Shown here piece after piece: positions 1 to 9,808 of a stretch of DNA of 64,000 nucleotides (its first letter is position 1; each line of letters begins with the position of its first letter). The notes under the pieces were generated by a model. It did not search any database and was not told the DNA's origin. It was given only the letters and a program-made list of their open reading frames with translations. The position numbers and the translations under genes are program-made. Source of the DNA: Collinsella tanakaei (GTDB lineage Bacteria > Actinomycetota > Coriobacteriia > Coriobacteriales > Coriobacteriaceae); assembly GCF_016902615.1 (NCBI RefSeq), contig NZ_JACJMB010000002.1, positions 1-64,000 of the forward strand, in the 5' to 3' direction.

Positions 1-2
1 GT

Positions 3-482
3 CTAGTACAGGGGTAGGCCGCCGGTGATGGGATCGACCTGGTCGGGAAAGAGCGGTTCGAGCGCCAGGCAGGTGTAGGTCGGCTCCCCGTGGAACTCGG
101 TATAGCCCGCGTCGCGCACGAGCGCCGAGATGAAACCCGCCTCCTGCGCGCGCCGGTGCAGGTCGAGAAGCTCCTCTTCGGAATCGACGTACACGCAGAT
201 CTTGGCGACGCCTTCGGAGAACCACGCCTCAAGGGGCGATGCGGCGGCTCCGGGTTCGAACCCTTGCGTCTTTGCATCGAACGTCGCGTCTTCCAGCGCG
301 ATGGTCTCCGGTGCGAGCTCTATCCAGTCGTCGCCGGAAACGCGGATGTCGCCGAGCCGGTTGTCGCGCACGAGCGCGAGCAGCACCGCCTCGACGCATG
401 CGTGGCCCGCTTGAGCCGCGATCTTGCCTTTGCGCATCTTGAGGTCGCGGCGCATGACGATCATCTGCTTTGCCTTGTACAC
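3..482 (-). CDS. Peptidyl-tRNA hydrolase 2 (PTH2) family protein
   Basis: A 159-residue protein of the size of the PTH2 fold, which hydrolyses the ester bond of peptidyl-tRNA in the cytoplasm. Visible family signs are the N-terminal MRRDLKMRKGK strand, the segment AAQAGHA at residues 22-28, and a C-terminal PITGGLPLY close to the PTH2 ending VTGxLxLL. I chose the GTG at 482 because GGGAGGA lies about nine bases upstream; ATG codons a few residues in are alternatives. It is read alone, away from the next leftward gene. The family call is firm; the exact substrate is inferred. Confidence 0.85.
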   Translation of the reverse strand: MYKAKQMIVMRRDLKMRKGKIAAQAGHACVEAVLLALVRDNRLGDIRVSGDDWIELAPETIALEDATFDAKTQGFEPGAAASPLEAWFSEGVAKICVYVDSEEELLDLHRRAQEAGFISALVRDAGYTEFHGEPTYTCLALEPLFPDQVDPITGGLPLY

Positions 483-599
483 GGTGGAATCCTCCCGGGA
501 TCGATGGCGGGTCGTGCCCTGTGGATGGTATCGCGTACGAAAGTCTAGCGCTAAGTTGTCTGGTGCGCGCGATGCCGCGTGCGGGCGCGGATCCGTGCG

Positions 600-1228
600 C
601 TAGCCGACCGCGTCCAGGATGTCTATCGGCTGCTCGAGAACCCAAGCCGTGTTCGCCGGTTCGGTGTGCGTGAGGTCGCCCCATGCCGCGTAGCCGAAAT
701 CCATGCCCGCGTTGCGCGCCGCCTCGGCATCGGATGCCGCGTCGCCGATGTAGATGGCGTCGGCGGCGGCGACGCCGAGCTGCTCCAGGCAGACGAGGAG
801 CGATTCGGGGTCCGGCTTGTGGCTGCTCACGTCATCGGCCAGCACGGCCGCGCTCATGTAGCGGTCGATTCCCGCGGCGACGATGTCGATCTGGTACTGA
901 GCGCGCGCCTTGGACGATACGACCGCCTGCATCACACCGCGCTTTCGCACCTCTTCGAACACGCGGTCGAAGCCGTCGTAGACCGTGGCCCCCTCCTCGT
1001 ATTCGTTCACGTAGCGCACCCAGCGCGCATGGGTGCCCTCGCGGTCCTCGACGCCGAGCTCCTCCATGACCTTCATGCCCGGATACGCCGCAACCTTAAA
1101 ACCCGGTCGAACGTCCAGTCCTGCCCGGTTTCCTCTTTGATGATGCGCATCAGGGGGTACATATTCATGTTGAGGGTATTGAGGATGGTGCCATCGATAT
1201 CGTAGATGACGGCGCGGTAGCGGCTCAT
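600..1228 (-). pseudogene. HAD-superfamily phosphatase, frameshifted
   Basis: Two overlapping frames together make one HAD hydrolase. The first starts at 1228 (MSRYRAVIYDIDGTILN) with HAD motif I DIDGT and breaks off after WTFDRVLR near 1105. The second resumes at AAYPGMKVMEELGVEDREG and carries motif III (SSHKPDPE) and motif IV (YIGDAASDAEAARNAG) to the stop at 600. The break is at a TTTTAA run, where one base removed would restore the frame. It resembles the phosphoglycolate phosphatase/PGMB subgroup. The break is either a real inactivation or an indel error; later motifs are intact, which suggests it is recent. Confidence 0.75.
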
Positions 1229-1406
1229 GGGGTGCCTCGCAATCGATAGGGGTGACTTCCCCATGGTCGCATAGCGGGCGCGCGCCGCATCGTGCATGTT
1301 CGTGCCGTCTGGTGAGCGGCGTGGCGGCGGCGACGCTCGCACAGTCGGGCGCCGGTCGGGTATAGTTGCGCATGCGAGGAGTGATGCGCATCAAAGGGGT
1401 GTTTCG

Positions 1407-4400
1407 GTGAACGGGGATCGCATGGTCGAGCGCCTCCGCGATGAGGCGGCGCTTTCGAGCACGTACAACAAAGGGCTCGCGCTCGCGCGCGGAGGCGCGG
1501 TCGCCAAGCTGGATTTCATCGTGGGCTCGATCGGCTCCACCGTGTCGCTGTCGGGCAGCGTCGAGGGCTCGCATGGCGCGCGCTACCGCACCGAGGTTCA
1601 GGTCGACGCCTCCGATGACGAGATCCTCGACTACAGCTGCACGTGCCTCGCCGCGGCGAACTACGCGGGCATGTGCAAGCACGAGATCGCGCTCGTGCTC
1701 GAGTATCTCGCCCGCAACGGGATGGGGCCGGTGCTCGCCGCGCGGCCCGCTCCCGTTGCCGCGGCCACGTGGGCACCCGCGCCCAGGGCGCACGCCCAGG
1801 CGCCCACGAGCCCCCAGGTCTCAGAGCTGATGGAGTCGCTTGTCTCCCGGCGGCTCGATCGGGCCGATGCCGCCCGCTACATGCGCCCCCATGACGATGG
1901 GGGCCGCATCGAGCCGGTCGACCTTGCGGTCACGCTCTCGACCGGGCGCGACTCGTATTACGGGGACCGCTCATGGTGCATCAAGCTGAGCGTCCGGCGC
2001 GGGTCGGTGCGCTACGTCGTGAAGAACATCGCCGCGCTGGTGGATGCATGGCGCGCCGGCAGCACGGTCGTGTACGGCAAGAACCTCACCTGCGTCCATG
2101 TGCCCGAGGCGTTCACCGGGCGCGCCGCCGCGCTGATCGATATCGTCACGCGGGTGGTCTCGAGCCAGCAGGCGCTGTTCCTCTCGCGCTGGAAGTATCA
2201 GGAGGCGGGTCGCGGCACCGACATCAAGGACCTGCCGGTGTCCGATGCGGATCTGATCGATATCCTCGACGTCCTGCAGGGCGCCGAGATCACCTTCGAG
2301 CCCGATGACGGTCCCTACGGCACGCGCGGGAAGGCGCGCCGGATGGTCGTGACGTCGGGCGACCCCGAGCCCACGGCGCGCCTCGAGCCGGCGCTCGACG
2401 GCGGATACGACCTGCGCGTCGACGGGGCGTCGTACTGCTTTGCGGCGGCCTCGCGCATGTACGTCACCGACGAGCATGCGTTTCTCCGCTGCACGCCCGA
2501 CTATGCGCGGCGCGCCTCGAGCCTGCTGCCCCGCCTGCTGCCGTGCCGCACCAAGCTGCATATCGCCCCGGGCGACCTGCCGGCATTCTGCCGGGACGCG
2601 CTCCCCATCATGCGGGAGGTCATGAGCCTGGACGCCCCCGAGGCGCTCGACGCGCTGGTTCCTCCCGAGGCCGCGTTCACCTTCAAGATCGGCCTGGACT
2701 GCGGTCGCGTGTCCTGCGACGTGAAGGTGGCGTACGGCTCCTGGGAGGCGCGCCTGTACGGCAGCGGCCCGCGCGAGCTCGCGCCCGCCTTCGGCGGCGC
2801 GCGCGACGGCGCCTCCGTCGCGCCGGCGCGCGACCTCGCGGCCGAGTACCGCGCCATGGAGGCCGTGGAGGCCTATTTCCCCGGTGGACGCATCGAGCGC
2901 GGAGAGCTGCCCGGATTCGACGAGGACGACGACGAGAGGCTCTGCGACCTTCTGTGCCGCGGCCTGGTGGAGCTCGACGGTCTGGGCGAGGTGCTGCTGT
3001 CCGAGCGGCTGCGCGCCATCGAGGTGCGCGACAGCCCGAACCTGACCGTGCGGGCCACGGTGACAAGCGGCCTGCTCGACGTCGCGGTGGACACCAGCGG
3101 GCTGTCGCCGCGCGATCTCGCGGCCTACCTCGCCTCGTACAAGCGTAAGCAGAAGTTCGTGCGCCTGTCGAACGGCGACATCATGCGCTTGGGGGAGGGG
3201 GCGTCGGCGCTGGGCGACCTGGCGGACGGCCTCGGTGTCGACGCCCGCGCGCTCGCCGAGGGCGTGCACGGGCTGTCGGCCAATCGCGTCCTGTTCATCG
3301 ACGGCCTCGCCAAGCGGGCCCGCGGCATGCGCCTGGCGCGCAACGACGCGTTCCGCGCGATCGTGCGCGATTTCGACACCTACGCCGACGCCGACTACCG
3401 GGTGCCCGCCACGCTCGCCGGCGTGCTGCGTCCCTACCAGCGCGACGGTTTCCGCTGGCTGGAGATGCTCGAGCGCTTCGGGTTCGGCGGCATCCTCGCC
3501 GACGACATGGGCCTGGGCAAGACGCTGCAGGTGATCGCCCACATCTTGGCGCGCAGGCAGGCCGATGCGGCGGAAGGGGGCGCATCCTCGCCCACGCTCG
3601 TGGTGTGCCCCGCGTCGCTTGTCTACAACTGGATGAGCGAGCTGGCCAGGTTCGCGCCCGAGCTCGACGCCGCGGCCGTGCTCGGCCCCAAGGCCGCGCG
3701 CCGCCGAATCATCGAGGGCGCGGCGGAGCACGATGTGATCGTGACCTCCTACGACCTCATGAAGCGCGATGTCGACGAGTATGCCGGCATCGTCTTCGCG
3801 CGCGTGGTCCTCGACGAGGCGCAGTACATCAAGAACCCCGCCACGCAGGCCGCCCGCGCCGCGAAGCGCCTCGAGGCCCGGGTGCGCTTCGCGCTCACCG
3901 GCACGCCCATCGAGAACCGAACATCCGAGCTCTGGAGCACCTTCGACTTCCTCATGCCCGGCGTGCTGGGCACGCGCGATGCCTTTGCCAAGGCCTACGA
4001 GGGGCCGGTCGAGGGAGGCGACGCGCGCGCGACCGAGCGCCTGCGCTGCCTCGTCGCGCCGTTCATCCTGCGCCGCCTGAAGGCCGACGTGCTGGCGGAT
4101 CTGCCGCAGAAGACCGAAAGCGTGGTCCGTGCGCGTATGGCGGGGGAGCAGGACAAACTCTACCGGGCGAATCAGGATCGGCTCGCGCGGCAGATCGCCC
4201 ACGAGATGCCGGCGGAGTTCAGGGCCGGAAAGCTCGAGGTGCTCGCGGAGCTCACCCGTCTGCGCCAGATCTGCTGCGACCCCTCGCTTGTCTTCGAGAA
4301 CTACGAGGGCGGCAGCGCAAAGCTCGACACGTGCATGGAGCTTGTGGCGAGCGCGCTCGACGGCGGGCACAGCGTGCTTCTGTTCTCGCAGTTCACGACC

Positions 4401-4832
4401 ATGCTCGACATCATCGCCCGCCGTCTTGCCGAGGCGGGCGTGCGCCACTTCATGCTTACGGGCTCTACCAGTAAGGAGGAGCGCCGCCGTCTCGTCGAGC
4501 GCTTCCAGGCGGGGGAGGCCCCGGTGTTCCTCATCTCGCTGCGCGCGGGCGGCGTGGGCCTCAACCTCACCGCCGCCGACGTCGTGATCCATTACGATCC
4601 GTGGTGGAATCTCGCGGCGCAAAACCAGGCGACCGACCGCGCCTACCGCATCGGGCAGGAGCGCGCCGTCTCCGTCTACAAGCTGATCTGCGCCGACACG
4701 ATCGAGGAGCGGATCTTGAGCATGCAGGAGTCCAAGCGCGAGCTGGCCGAAGGGCTCCTGTCGGGCGAGGGCGTGCGCTCGACGGAGCTCACGCGCGACG
4801 ACGTGCTCGCACTGCTGTCCTCGGGGCGGTAA
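1407..4832 (+). CDS. SWIM zinc-finger SNF2 family helicase
   Basis: A 1141-residue SNF2/Rad54-like ATPase. A SWIM zinc finger near residues 76-95 has CxC spaced to CKH. A long middle segment precedes the helicase core: an LRPYQRDGFRWL Q-like motif, Walker A DDMGLGKT near residue 700, a DEAQ box near 800, LTGTPIENR, and a C-terminal lobe with GGVGLNLTAADVVIHYDPWWN and ending QATDRAYRIGQ. The GTG at 1407 was chosen because AAAGGGG lies seven bases upstream; the open frame begins earlier but has no ribosome site. Such proteins move or remodel nucleoprotein; the client is unknown. It sits alone, convergent with the next gene. Confidence 0.9.
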   Translation: MNGDRMVERLRDEAALSSTYNKGLALARGGAVAKLDFIVGSIGSTVSLSGSVEGSHGARYRTEVQVDASDDEILDYSCTCLAAANYAGMCKHEIALVLEYLARNGMGPVLAARPAPVAAATWAPAPRAHAQAPTSPQVSELMESLVSRRLDRADAARYMRPHDDGGRIEPVDLAVTLSTGRDSYYGDRSWCIKLSVRRGSVRYVVKNIAALVDAWRAGSTVVYGKNLTCVHVPEAFTGRAAALIDIVTRVVSSQQALFLSRWKYQEAGRGTDIKDLPVSDADLIDILDVLQGAEITFEPDDGPYGTRGKARRMVVTSGDPEPTARLEPALDGGYDLRVDGASYCFAAASRMYVTDEHAFLRCTPDYARRASSLLPRLLPCRTKLHIAPGDLPAFCRDALPIMREVMSLDAPEALDALVPPEAAFTFKIGLDCGRVSCDVKVAYGSWEARLYGSGPRELAPAFGGARDGASVAPARDLAAEYRAMEAVEAYFPGGRIERGELPGFDEDDDERLCDLLCRGLVELDGLGEVLLSERLRAIEVRDSPNLTVRATVTSGLLDVAVDTSGLSPRDLAAYLASYKRKQKFVRLSNGDIMRLGEGASALGDLADGLGVDARALAEGVHGLSANRVLFIDGLAKRARGMRLARNDAFRAIVRDFDTYADADYRVPATLAGVLRPYQRDGFRWLEMLERFGFGGILADDMGLGKTLQVIAHILARRQADAAEGGASSPTLVVCPASLVYNWMSELARFAPELDAAAVLGPKAARRRIIEGAAEHDVIVTSYDLMKRDVDEYAGIVFARVVLDEAQYIKNPATQAARAAKRLEARVRFALTGTPIENRTSELWSTFDFLMPGVLGTRDAFAKAYEGPVEGGDARATERLRCLVAPFILRRLKADVLADLPQKTESVVRARMAGEQDKLYRANQDRLARQIAHEMPAEFRAGKLEVLAELTRLRQICCDPSLVFENYEGGSAKLDTCMELVASALDGGHSVLLFSQFTTMLDIIARRLAEAGVRHFMLTGSTSKEERRRLVERFQAGEAPVFLISLRAGGVGLNLTAADVVIHYDPWWNLAAQNQATDRAYRIGQERAVSVYKLICADTIEERILSMQESKRELAEGLLSGEGVRSTELTRDDVLALLSSGR

Positions 4833-4891
4833 GGGCCTCGAGCGGGCCGTGGCCGACCGGCTCGGGGCCCGTGCGTGCGCGTCGGGGCGCG

Positions 4892-5389
4892 TTAGGGGAG
4901 CTGCGCGCGGGCCTCGTCGACGTAGGCGCGCGCGTTCGCGAGGTTGTGCTCGCGCTCCTCGGGGGTGACGGCGCGGATGGTGCGGGCGGGGCTCCCCATG
5001 ACGAGCGTGCCCGCGGGGATATGCTTGCCCTGCGTGACGAGGGCGCCGGCGCCCACGATGCAGCCCTCGCCTATGACGGCGCCGTTCAGGATGATGGCGC
5101 CCATGCCGACAAGAGAAGCGTCGCCTATGGTGCACCCATGCACGATGGCGCCGTGGCCGATCGTGACGTGGGCGCCGATGCGCACCGGTGCCCCGGCATC
5201 CACGTGCACCACGCAGCCGTCTTGGATATTCGAGCCCTCGCCGACGGAGATACCGTCGACATCACCTCGCAAGACGGCGTTGTACCAGATGCTCGCGTCG
5301 CGGGCGATGCGCACGTCGCCGCGCACGACGGCGCCCTGCGCGATATGCGCGCCAGGGTCGATGACCGGTTGCCTGTCCTTCGCGTCCAT
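4892..5389 (-). CDS. Gamma-class carbonic anhydrase-like hexapeptide-repeat protein
   Basis: A 165-residue left-handed beta-helix protein. Hexapeptide repeats run from about residue 10 to 130 (VVRGDVRIARDASIWYNAVL and following turns). Histidines in VVHVD, HVTIGHGAIVHGC are placed as the zinc ligands of gamma carbonic anhydrases (YrdA/PaaY type). The closing GSPARTIRAVTPEE is typical of this family. Many members lack measurable anhydrase activity, so the function is best left as a metal-binding trimeric enzyme or chaperone of that family. Confidence 0.85.
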   Translation of the reverse strand: MDAKDRQPVIDPGAHIAQGAVVRGDVRIARDASIWYNAVLRGDVDGISVGEGSNIQDGCVVHVDAGAPVRIGAHVTIGHGAIVHGCTIGDASLVGMGAIILNGAVIGEGCIVGAGALVTQGKHIPAGTLVMGSPARTIRAVTPEEREHNLANARAYVDEARAQLP

Positions 5390-5501
5390 GTGCGCTCCCC
5401 TCCACGAGGCCGACCGAATCCGCCCCCTTATGGTAATCGCCCCCGGCGCCTCGCGGGGCGTCGGGGGCGATCGTGCCTGACGGTTTACGTGAAGGGCGGT
5501 G

Positions 5502-6569
5502 TCAGAACTGGCCGCCGCCCAGGAACGTGCCGAACCATTCCAGGTTGCCGGCGGACGCGGGCACGCCTTCCCGCCGTGCGCCGAAGACCTGGCCGTCTCC
5601 GATGTAGAACGCCACGTGGCCCGGGAAGAACGCGAGGTCGCCGTACTGCAGGTCGGCGGCGTCGGTCACGAAGCGCTTGCCGTTCGCGCGGAGCAGCTCG
5701 AGCTGGGCGCCGGCGCTGTGGGGCAGCGAGATGCCGATCTGGGAATAGGCGTACATGACGAGGCCGGAGCAGTCGAAGCCCGTCTCGGGCGACGCGCCTC
5801 CATAGCTGTACGGATAGCCCTCGAATCGCAGGGCGATCTCGACTGCGGAGGAAGATGAGGTGTCGATGCCGGAGTCGCTCGACCCGTCGCCGTCCGGCAG
5901 TGCGTCGATGAGGTCGCTAAAGACGACGAGCATCTTCGCCGTCTCGGCGCGCGTGGCGCTATCCTCAGGCGACAGCCGGGCGCCTCCGCCCAAGATGCCC
6001 TCCGTGACGGCCCACGCCATGGCGGGCCGCGCCCAGGAGGCGATGAGGTGCTGGTCGGGGTAGCCCGCAAGGCGGGATTCATCGCCAGAGGCCTCGGTGT
6101 GGGCGACGTTCGCGAGGTACTTGGTCAGCATGCAGGCGAATTCCTGGCGCGTGATCGGGTCGCCGGGGCGCACGAAGCCGTCGCTGCCGGTGAGGACCCC
6201 CGTCTCGGCAGCCCAGTTGATGGCCGGGATATACCATTGGCCTGCCGGCACGTCGACGAACGGGGTCCGGTTGATGCCCGAATAGTCCCCCTCGTCGGCC
6301 CCCGCGATGCGCATGAGCATGGTTGCTGCCTCGGCGCGGGTGATGGGGCTGTCGGGCCGGAGAGACATCGTGCCGTCGCCGTTGTCGGATCCCTTGATGA
6401 TCCCTTGCGCGACGGCCCGATCGATGATGCCCGAGGTCTCGGCCCAGTGGTCGGCGGGAACGTCGGTGAAGCTGCTCGCCCAGGCGGGCTGGGCGCATGC
6501 GCCGCCGAGGGCGAGTGCGAGCGCCAGGGCGGACGTGCAGGAGATGATGCGGATGCGCGGTGAAGTCAT
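5502..6569 (-). CDS. Secreted SLH-domain NlpC/P60 cell-wall peptidase
   Basis: A signal peptide (MTSPRIRIISCTSALALALA, cleavage likely after AWA) is followed by three S-layer homology repeats (each beginning FTDVPADHW, FVDVPAGQW or similar, with ITRAEAATML cores). After a serine-rich linker comes an NlpC/P60 papain-like domain with the cysteine in GFDCSGLVMYAY and the histidine in GHVAFYIGDG. SLH repeats bind secondary wall polymers and NlpC/P60 enzymes cut peptide stems, so it should act in the wall. The ATG at 6569 follows GAGAGGAGCTTC; an in-frame codon eight residues upstream lacks such a site. Confidence 0.88.
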   Translation of the reverse strand: MTSPRIRIISCTSALALALALGGACAQPAWASSFTDVPADHWAETSGIIDRAVAQGIIKGSDNGDGTMSLRPDSPITRAEAATMLMRIAGADEGDYSGINRTPFVDVPAGQWYIPAINWAAETGVLTGSDGFVRPGDPITRQEFACMLTKYLANVAHTEASGDESRLAGYPDQHLIASWARPAMAWAVTEGILGGGARLSPEDSATRAETAKMLVVFSDLIDALPDGDGSSDSGIDTSSSSAVEIALRFEGYPYSYGGASPETGFDCSGLVMYAYSQIGISLPHSAGAQLELLRANGKRFVTDAADLQYGDLAFFPGHVAFYIGDGQVFGARREGVPASAGNLEWFGTFLGGGQF

Positions 6570-6686
6570 GAAGCTCCTCTCGATCTGAGCCACTCTACCA
6601 TGACCTCGTCGCGCTCCACCCCGTCTCCAGACCGCCCCAACCGCAGGTTGGCACCGCCCGCGCCCCTGTCCCTGCGGGCCTTCGCG

Positions 6687-7658
6687 TCAGCGCCACAGGC
6701 CCTTGCGCTTGAAGATGTATGCGGCGACGACGCAGGCCGCGGCGGCGAGGAGCGTGGGGAACACCCAGGTCCCCACGAACGGCACGCCCTCGAACGGCAG
6801 GCTGACGTTCATCCCGTAGAAGCCGAACACGATGTTGGGGATCGCCATGACGATGGTGATGACCGTCAGCACCTTCATGACGATGTTCAGGTTGTTCGAG
6901 ATAACACTCGCGTAGGCGTCCATGGTGCCCGACAGGATGTTGCTGTAGATGTTGCACATCTCCTGCGCCTGGTGCACCTCGATCATGACGTCCTCCATGA
7001 GGTCCTGATCCTCCTCGTAGAGGGTGATCATGTGGCCGTGCATGATCTTGTTGAGCGTGACCTCGGCGCTCTTGAGCGACGTCGAGAAGTAGACGAGCGA
7101 TTTCTCGAGCGAGAGCATCTGCAGCAGCTCCTCGTTGCGCATGGAGCCGTAGAGGTGCTGCTCGGTCTTGGTGGAGAGGCGGTCGATGCGGCGCAGGCAC
7201 ACCAGATAGCTCTGGGAGATGCGTAGCAGCATTTGCAGCAAAAAACGCGTGCGCATGCGCGTGTTCACCTGGCGCACGCGCCCTTGCGCCATGTCCTGCA
7301 CGATGGGGCTCTCCTGAAGGCTCACCGTGACGATGATGTTGCGGTCACGCAGGAAGATGATGGAGATGGGCAGCGTGGTGTACTGCAGCATGGAAGGATC
7401 CTGCATGTCCTCCACGTCCTCTGCGCTCGGGTAGTCCACGATGACGAGGGTCTGGTTGATGTCCTCGTCGTAGTCGATGTGGGAGGTCTCCTCCTCATCG
7501 AGCGCGGAGCGCACGAATTCGGGGGCGATACCTACTGTTTGTTCGAGCCAGGTACTCTCCTCCCTTGTGGGTTCAACGACGTTGATCCAGCATCCGGCTT
7601 CCGGCATATCGATCTTCGACATCGTGCCGTCAAGCCCGGTCATGTAGCACTCGACCAT
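6687..7658 (-). CDS. CorA-type divalent metal ion transporter
   Basis: A 323-residue protein with a long acidic cytoplasmic N-terminal part, a helix-rich middle segment, and two C-terminal membrane segments. The first ends in the YGMN signature (FGFYGMNVSLPF), the selectivity motif of CorA magnesium/cobalt channels, and the protein ends FKRKGLWR. The ATG at 7658 has AAAGGGGG upstream and was preferred over an earlier frame extension. Substrate is not determinable from sequence. Confidence 0.88.
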   Translation of the reverse strand: MVECYMTGLDGTMSKIDMPEAGCWINVVEPTREESTWLEQTVGIAPEFVRSALDEEETSHIDYDEDINQTLVIVDYPSAEDVEDMQDPSMLQYTTLPISIIFLRDRNIIVTVSLQESPIVQDMAQGRVRQVNTRMRTRFLLQMLLRISQSYLVCLRRIDRLSTKTEQHLYGSMRNEELLQMLSLEKSLVYFSTSLKSAEVTLNKIMHGHMITLYEEDQDLMEDVMIEVHQAQEMCNIYSNILSGTMDAYASVISNNLNIVMKVLTVITIVMAIPNIVFGFYGMNVSLPFEGVPFVGTWVFPTLLAAAACVVAAYIFKRKGLWR

Positions 7659-7792
7659 AGGTGCCCCCTTTCGATTGCGAACCGCGAGGAGCGCGGGTAC
7701 GCTTCCCGCGAGCTGCAGCCCGGCTGCAGCCGCGCCAACGATACCCCAAGGCGTCGCGCGGGGGCGTGCGGATTCCAAGTGTCAGGAAGACC

Positions 7793-8659
7793 TTACGCGC
7801 TCTTCACAGGCTGCGGACATTGCTCAACACCGCCCGCATCGCCTGCGCTCAGGGCCCCGTGGACATAGGGGACCGCCAGCTTATCGACCGCGCCGGCACC
7901 GCGCTCGATAAGCTGGCGGCGAATCTGATCCGGTAGCAGGACGCCGGCCGCCTCAGGCGTGCCGCCGAGGCTGCGCAGGCGCTCGAGGTCCTCAGGCGCC
8001 GCCGACACCTGGGCGGCGCCGTCCCGCAGGCGCACGCGCACATGGGCAAGCCCCAGGTCGTGCAGGCGGTCCTCGCAGGCACGCACGGTCTCGAGGTCGC
8101 GCGCGGTGAGCGTCACGCCGCAGGGGATGCGCGTGGCCAGGCAGGCGCCGGCGGGCAGCCTCCATACGTCAAGGCCCCATGCGCGCAGCTGCTCGCGCTC
8201 TTCCGCCTTGGTGATGCCCGCTTCCATAAGGGGGCTGCGGACGCCCAGCTGCACCAGCGCCCGCATGCCGGGGCGATAGTCGCCCGCATCGTCGGCGTTG
8301 CTGCCGTCGACGACCGTGTCGCACCTGCGCTCGCGCGCGACGTCTGTGAGCTTGGCGAAACCGGCATGCTTGCAGTGGTAGCAGCGATCTGCAGGATTCG
8401 CCGCGATCTCGGGCACGTTCAGGGCGTCGAAGGGGATGCGTACCACGGGCAGGCCGAAGCTGCGCGCGTCGCGCTCGAACGCCGCGCGCTCGGGCGTTGT
8501 GGCAAGCGGGTTATCGAGATGCAGCAGCATGGCGCGCTCGGGCAGGTGGTGCGCGCAGATGGCGGCGAGGTACGTGCTGTCAACGCCGCCCGAGTATCCG
8601 ATGCCGATCGTGCCCATGTCTGCGAGGATGTCAACGAGGTGCGAGAGCTTGTCGTCCAT
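7793..8659 (-). CDS. larE: LarE-type ATP-dependent sacrificial sulfur transferase
   Basis: A 288-residue PP-loop ATPase with GYSGGVDST near residue 22 and the cysteine motif DRCYHCKHAGF. LarE enzymes supply sulfur, from their own cysteine, to the nickel-pincer nucleotide cofactor of lactate racemase. No larB or larC lies nearby, so it may serve another nickel-pincer enzyme. The ATG at 8659 is preceded by AGAAAGG. The 3' end contains a perfect 15-base inverted repeat (7873-7919). Family assignment is good; cofactor target is inferred. Confidence 0.82.
   Translation of the reverse strand: MDDKLSHLVDILADMGTIGIGYSGGVDSTYLAAICAHHLPERAMLLHLDNPLATTPERAAFERDARSFGLPVVRIPFDALNVPEIAANPADRCYHCKHAGFAKLTDVARERRCDTVVDGSNADDAGDYRPGMRALVQLGVRSPLMEAGITKAEEREQLRAWGLDVWRLPAGACLATRIPCGVTLTARDLETVRACEDRLHDLGLAHVRVRLRDGAAQVSAAPEDLERLRSLGGTPEAAGVLLPDQIRRQLIERGAGAVDKLAVPYVHGALSAGDAGGVEQCPQPVKSA
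7873..7919. repeat. Perfect 15-base inverted repeat inside the larE 3' end
   Basis: CCGCCAGCTTATCGA at 7873-7887 is exactly complementary to TCGATAAGCTGGCGG at 7905-7919, with a 17-base spacer. It lies wholly within coding sequence (QLIERGAGAVDKLA) about 80 codon-bases before the stop. It could fold as a strong RNA hairpin or be an imprint of a small palindromic element. Confidence 0.7.
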
Positions 8660-8740
8660 GACTGCCTTTCTGCGGAAGCGAACGTGTGCGGTCCGGCGGA
8701 GCCTCGGCGGGCCGGTCGCACCGTACGGTTCCCGCATGCG

Positions 8741-9808
8741 CTACAGGTAGGTGCCGAGGTTGAGCGAGATGGCGTCGGTTGCCTGCAGGGTGGAGGCGCC
8801 GACGGTACTCGCCCGCGTGAGCATGAAGGGGCGCACGAGCTCCTGGTGGTTTTCGGTCGCGAGTTCGGCGCGCCCGGCGGGGGTCTTCGCCGCCTCGATC
8901 TGGGCAAGCAGGAAATGGATGCCGCGCCGGCCGATCTCGTAGCCGATTGGGGCGCAGGTGGTGAGCGGGATGTTGCCGCCCCAGGCGAGCGGGTTGCCAT
9001 CGCACCCGGCCACGGCGATGTCGTCGGGGACGGAGCGGCCCGCCTGCGTGATGCCGGCGATGGCGCCGACCGCGAGTACGTCCGTCAGGCCGCAGACCGC
9101 ATCGGGCCGCTCGCCGGCCGGCAGCTCGGCCAGGCGCCGGCCGAGCTCGAAGCCCTCGGCGGCAAGGTCTGCGGTACCCTCGTTCATGACCACGAGCTCG
9201 ATCTCAGGGTGAAGCTCCATGGTGCGCTCGATGCCGACCAGGCGCTGCGCTAGGCGATCCGTTGCCGCGGCGCCTATGACGGCGAGCCGGCGGATGCCGA
9301 GCGCGGCCAGGTGGCCGGCGATGAGGGCACCCTGCGCGCGGGCGTCGGAGGCGACGTAGTAGCCCGCCGCGTCGCTTACCGTCTCGAGGTGGACGATGGG
9401 GACGCGGCCGGTCGCCGATGGGCGCGTGCTCGCCTGCTGCACGAGCACGCCTGAGACCTGCGTGCCGGCGAAATAGCGCATGTATCGCTCCTCGGTGTCG
9501 GCGTCATCGTTGGCGGTGGCGATCAGCAGGCCATAGCCCTGGCGGTTGGCCTCGACGCTGGCGCCGCTGGCGATCTGCAGGCTGAGGCCGTGGTTCAGCT
9601 GGGGCACCACAAGGCCGAAGGTGGGGTTCGTGCCGCCGGCGAGCAGCCGTGCGCTCTGGTTGGGGGCGTACCCGAGCTTGCGAATGGCCTCGTTCACCGC
9701 GGCGAGCGTCTCGGCGCGCACCTTCTCGGGGTGGTTGAGCGCATTCGATACCGTGCCGAGCGCCACGCCCGCCTCGCGCGCGACGTCGCCGATCGTTACC
9801 TTGCTCAC
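8741..9808 (-). CDS. LacI-family transcriptional regulator
   Basis: A 355-residue regulator with the N-terminal LacI helix-turn-helix (VTIGDVAREAGVALGTVSNA) followed by a periplasmic-binding-like sugar sensor domain. The GTG at 9808 follows AAGGAGGAAGC. It lies 81 bases upstream of larE on the same strand and diverges from glmS, so either could be a target; no clear operator was seen. The effector is unknown. Confidence 0.88.
   Translation of the reverse strand: MSKVTIGDVAREAGVALGTVSNALNHPEKVRAETLAAVNEAIRKLGYAPNQSARLLAGGTNPTFGLVVPQLNHGLSLQIASGASVEANRQGYGLLIATANDDADTEERYMRYFAGTQVSGVLVQQASTRPSATGRVPIVHLETVSDAAGYYVASDARAQGALIAGHLAALGIRRLAVIGAAATDRLAQRLVGIERTMELHPEIELVVMNEGTADLAAEGFELGRRLAELPAGERPDAVCGLTDVLAVGAIAGITQAGRSVPDDIAVAGCDGNPLAWGGNIPLTTCAPIGYEIGRRGIHFLLAQIEAAKTPAGRAELATENHQELVRPFMLTRASTVGASTLQATDAISLNLGTYL

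Noticed and set aside
1971-5135. Very long leftward frame opposite the SNF2 helicase
   Set aside because: It is the antisense shadow of a well-supported gene and has no family features; such shadows recur throughout this GC-rich window.
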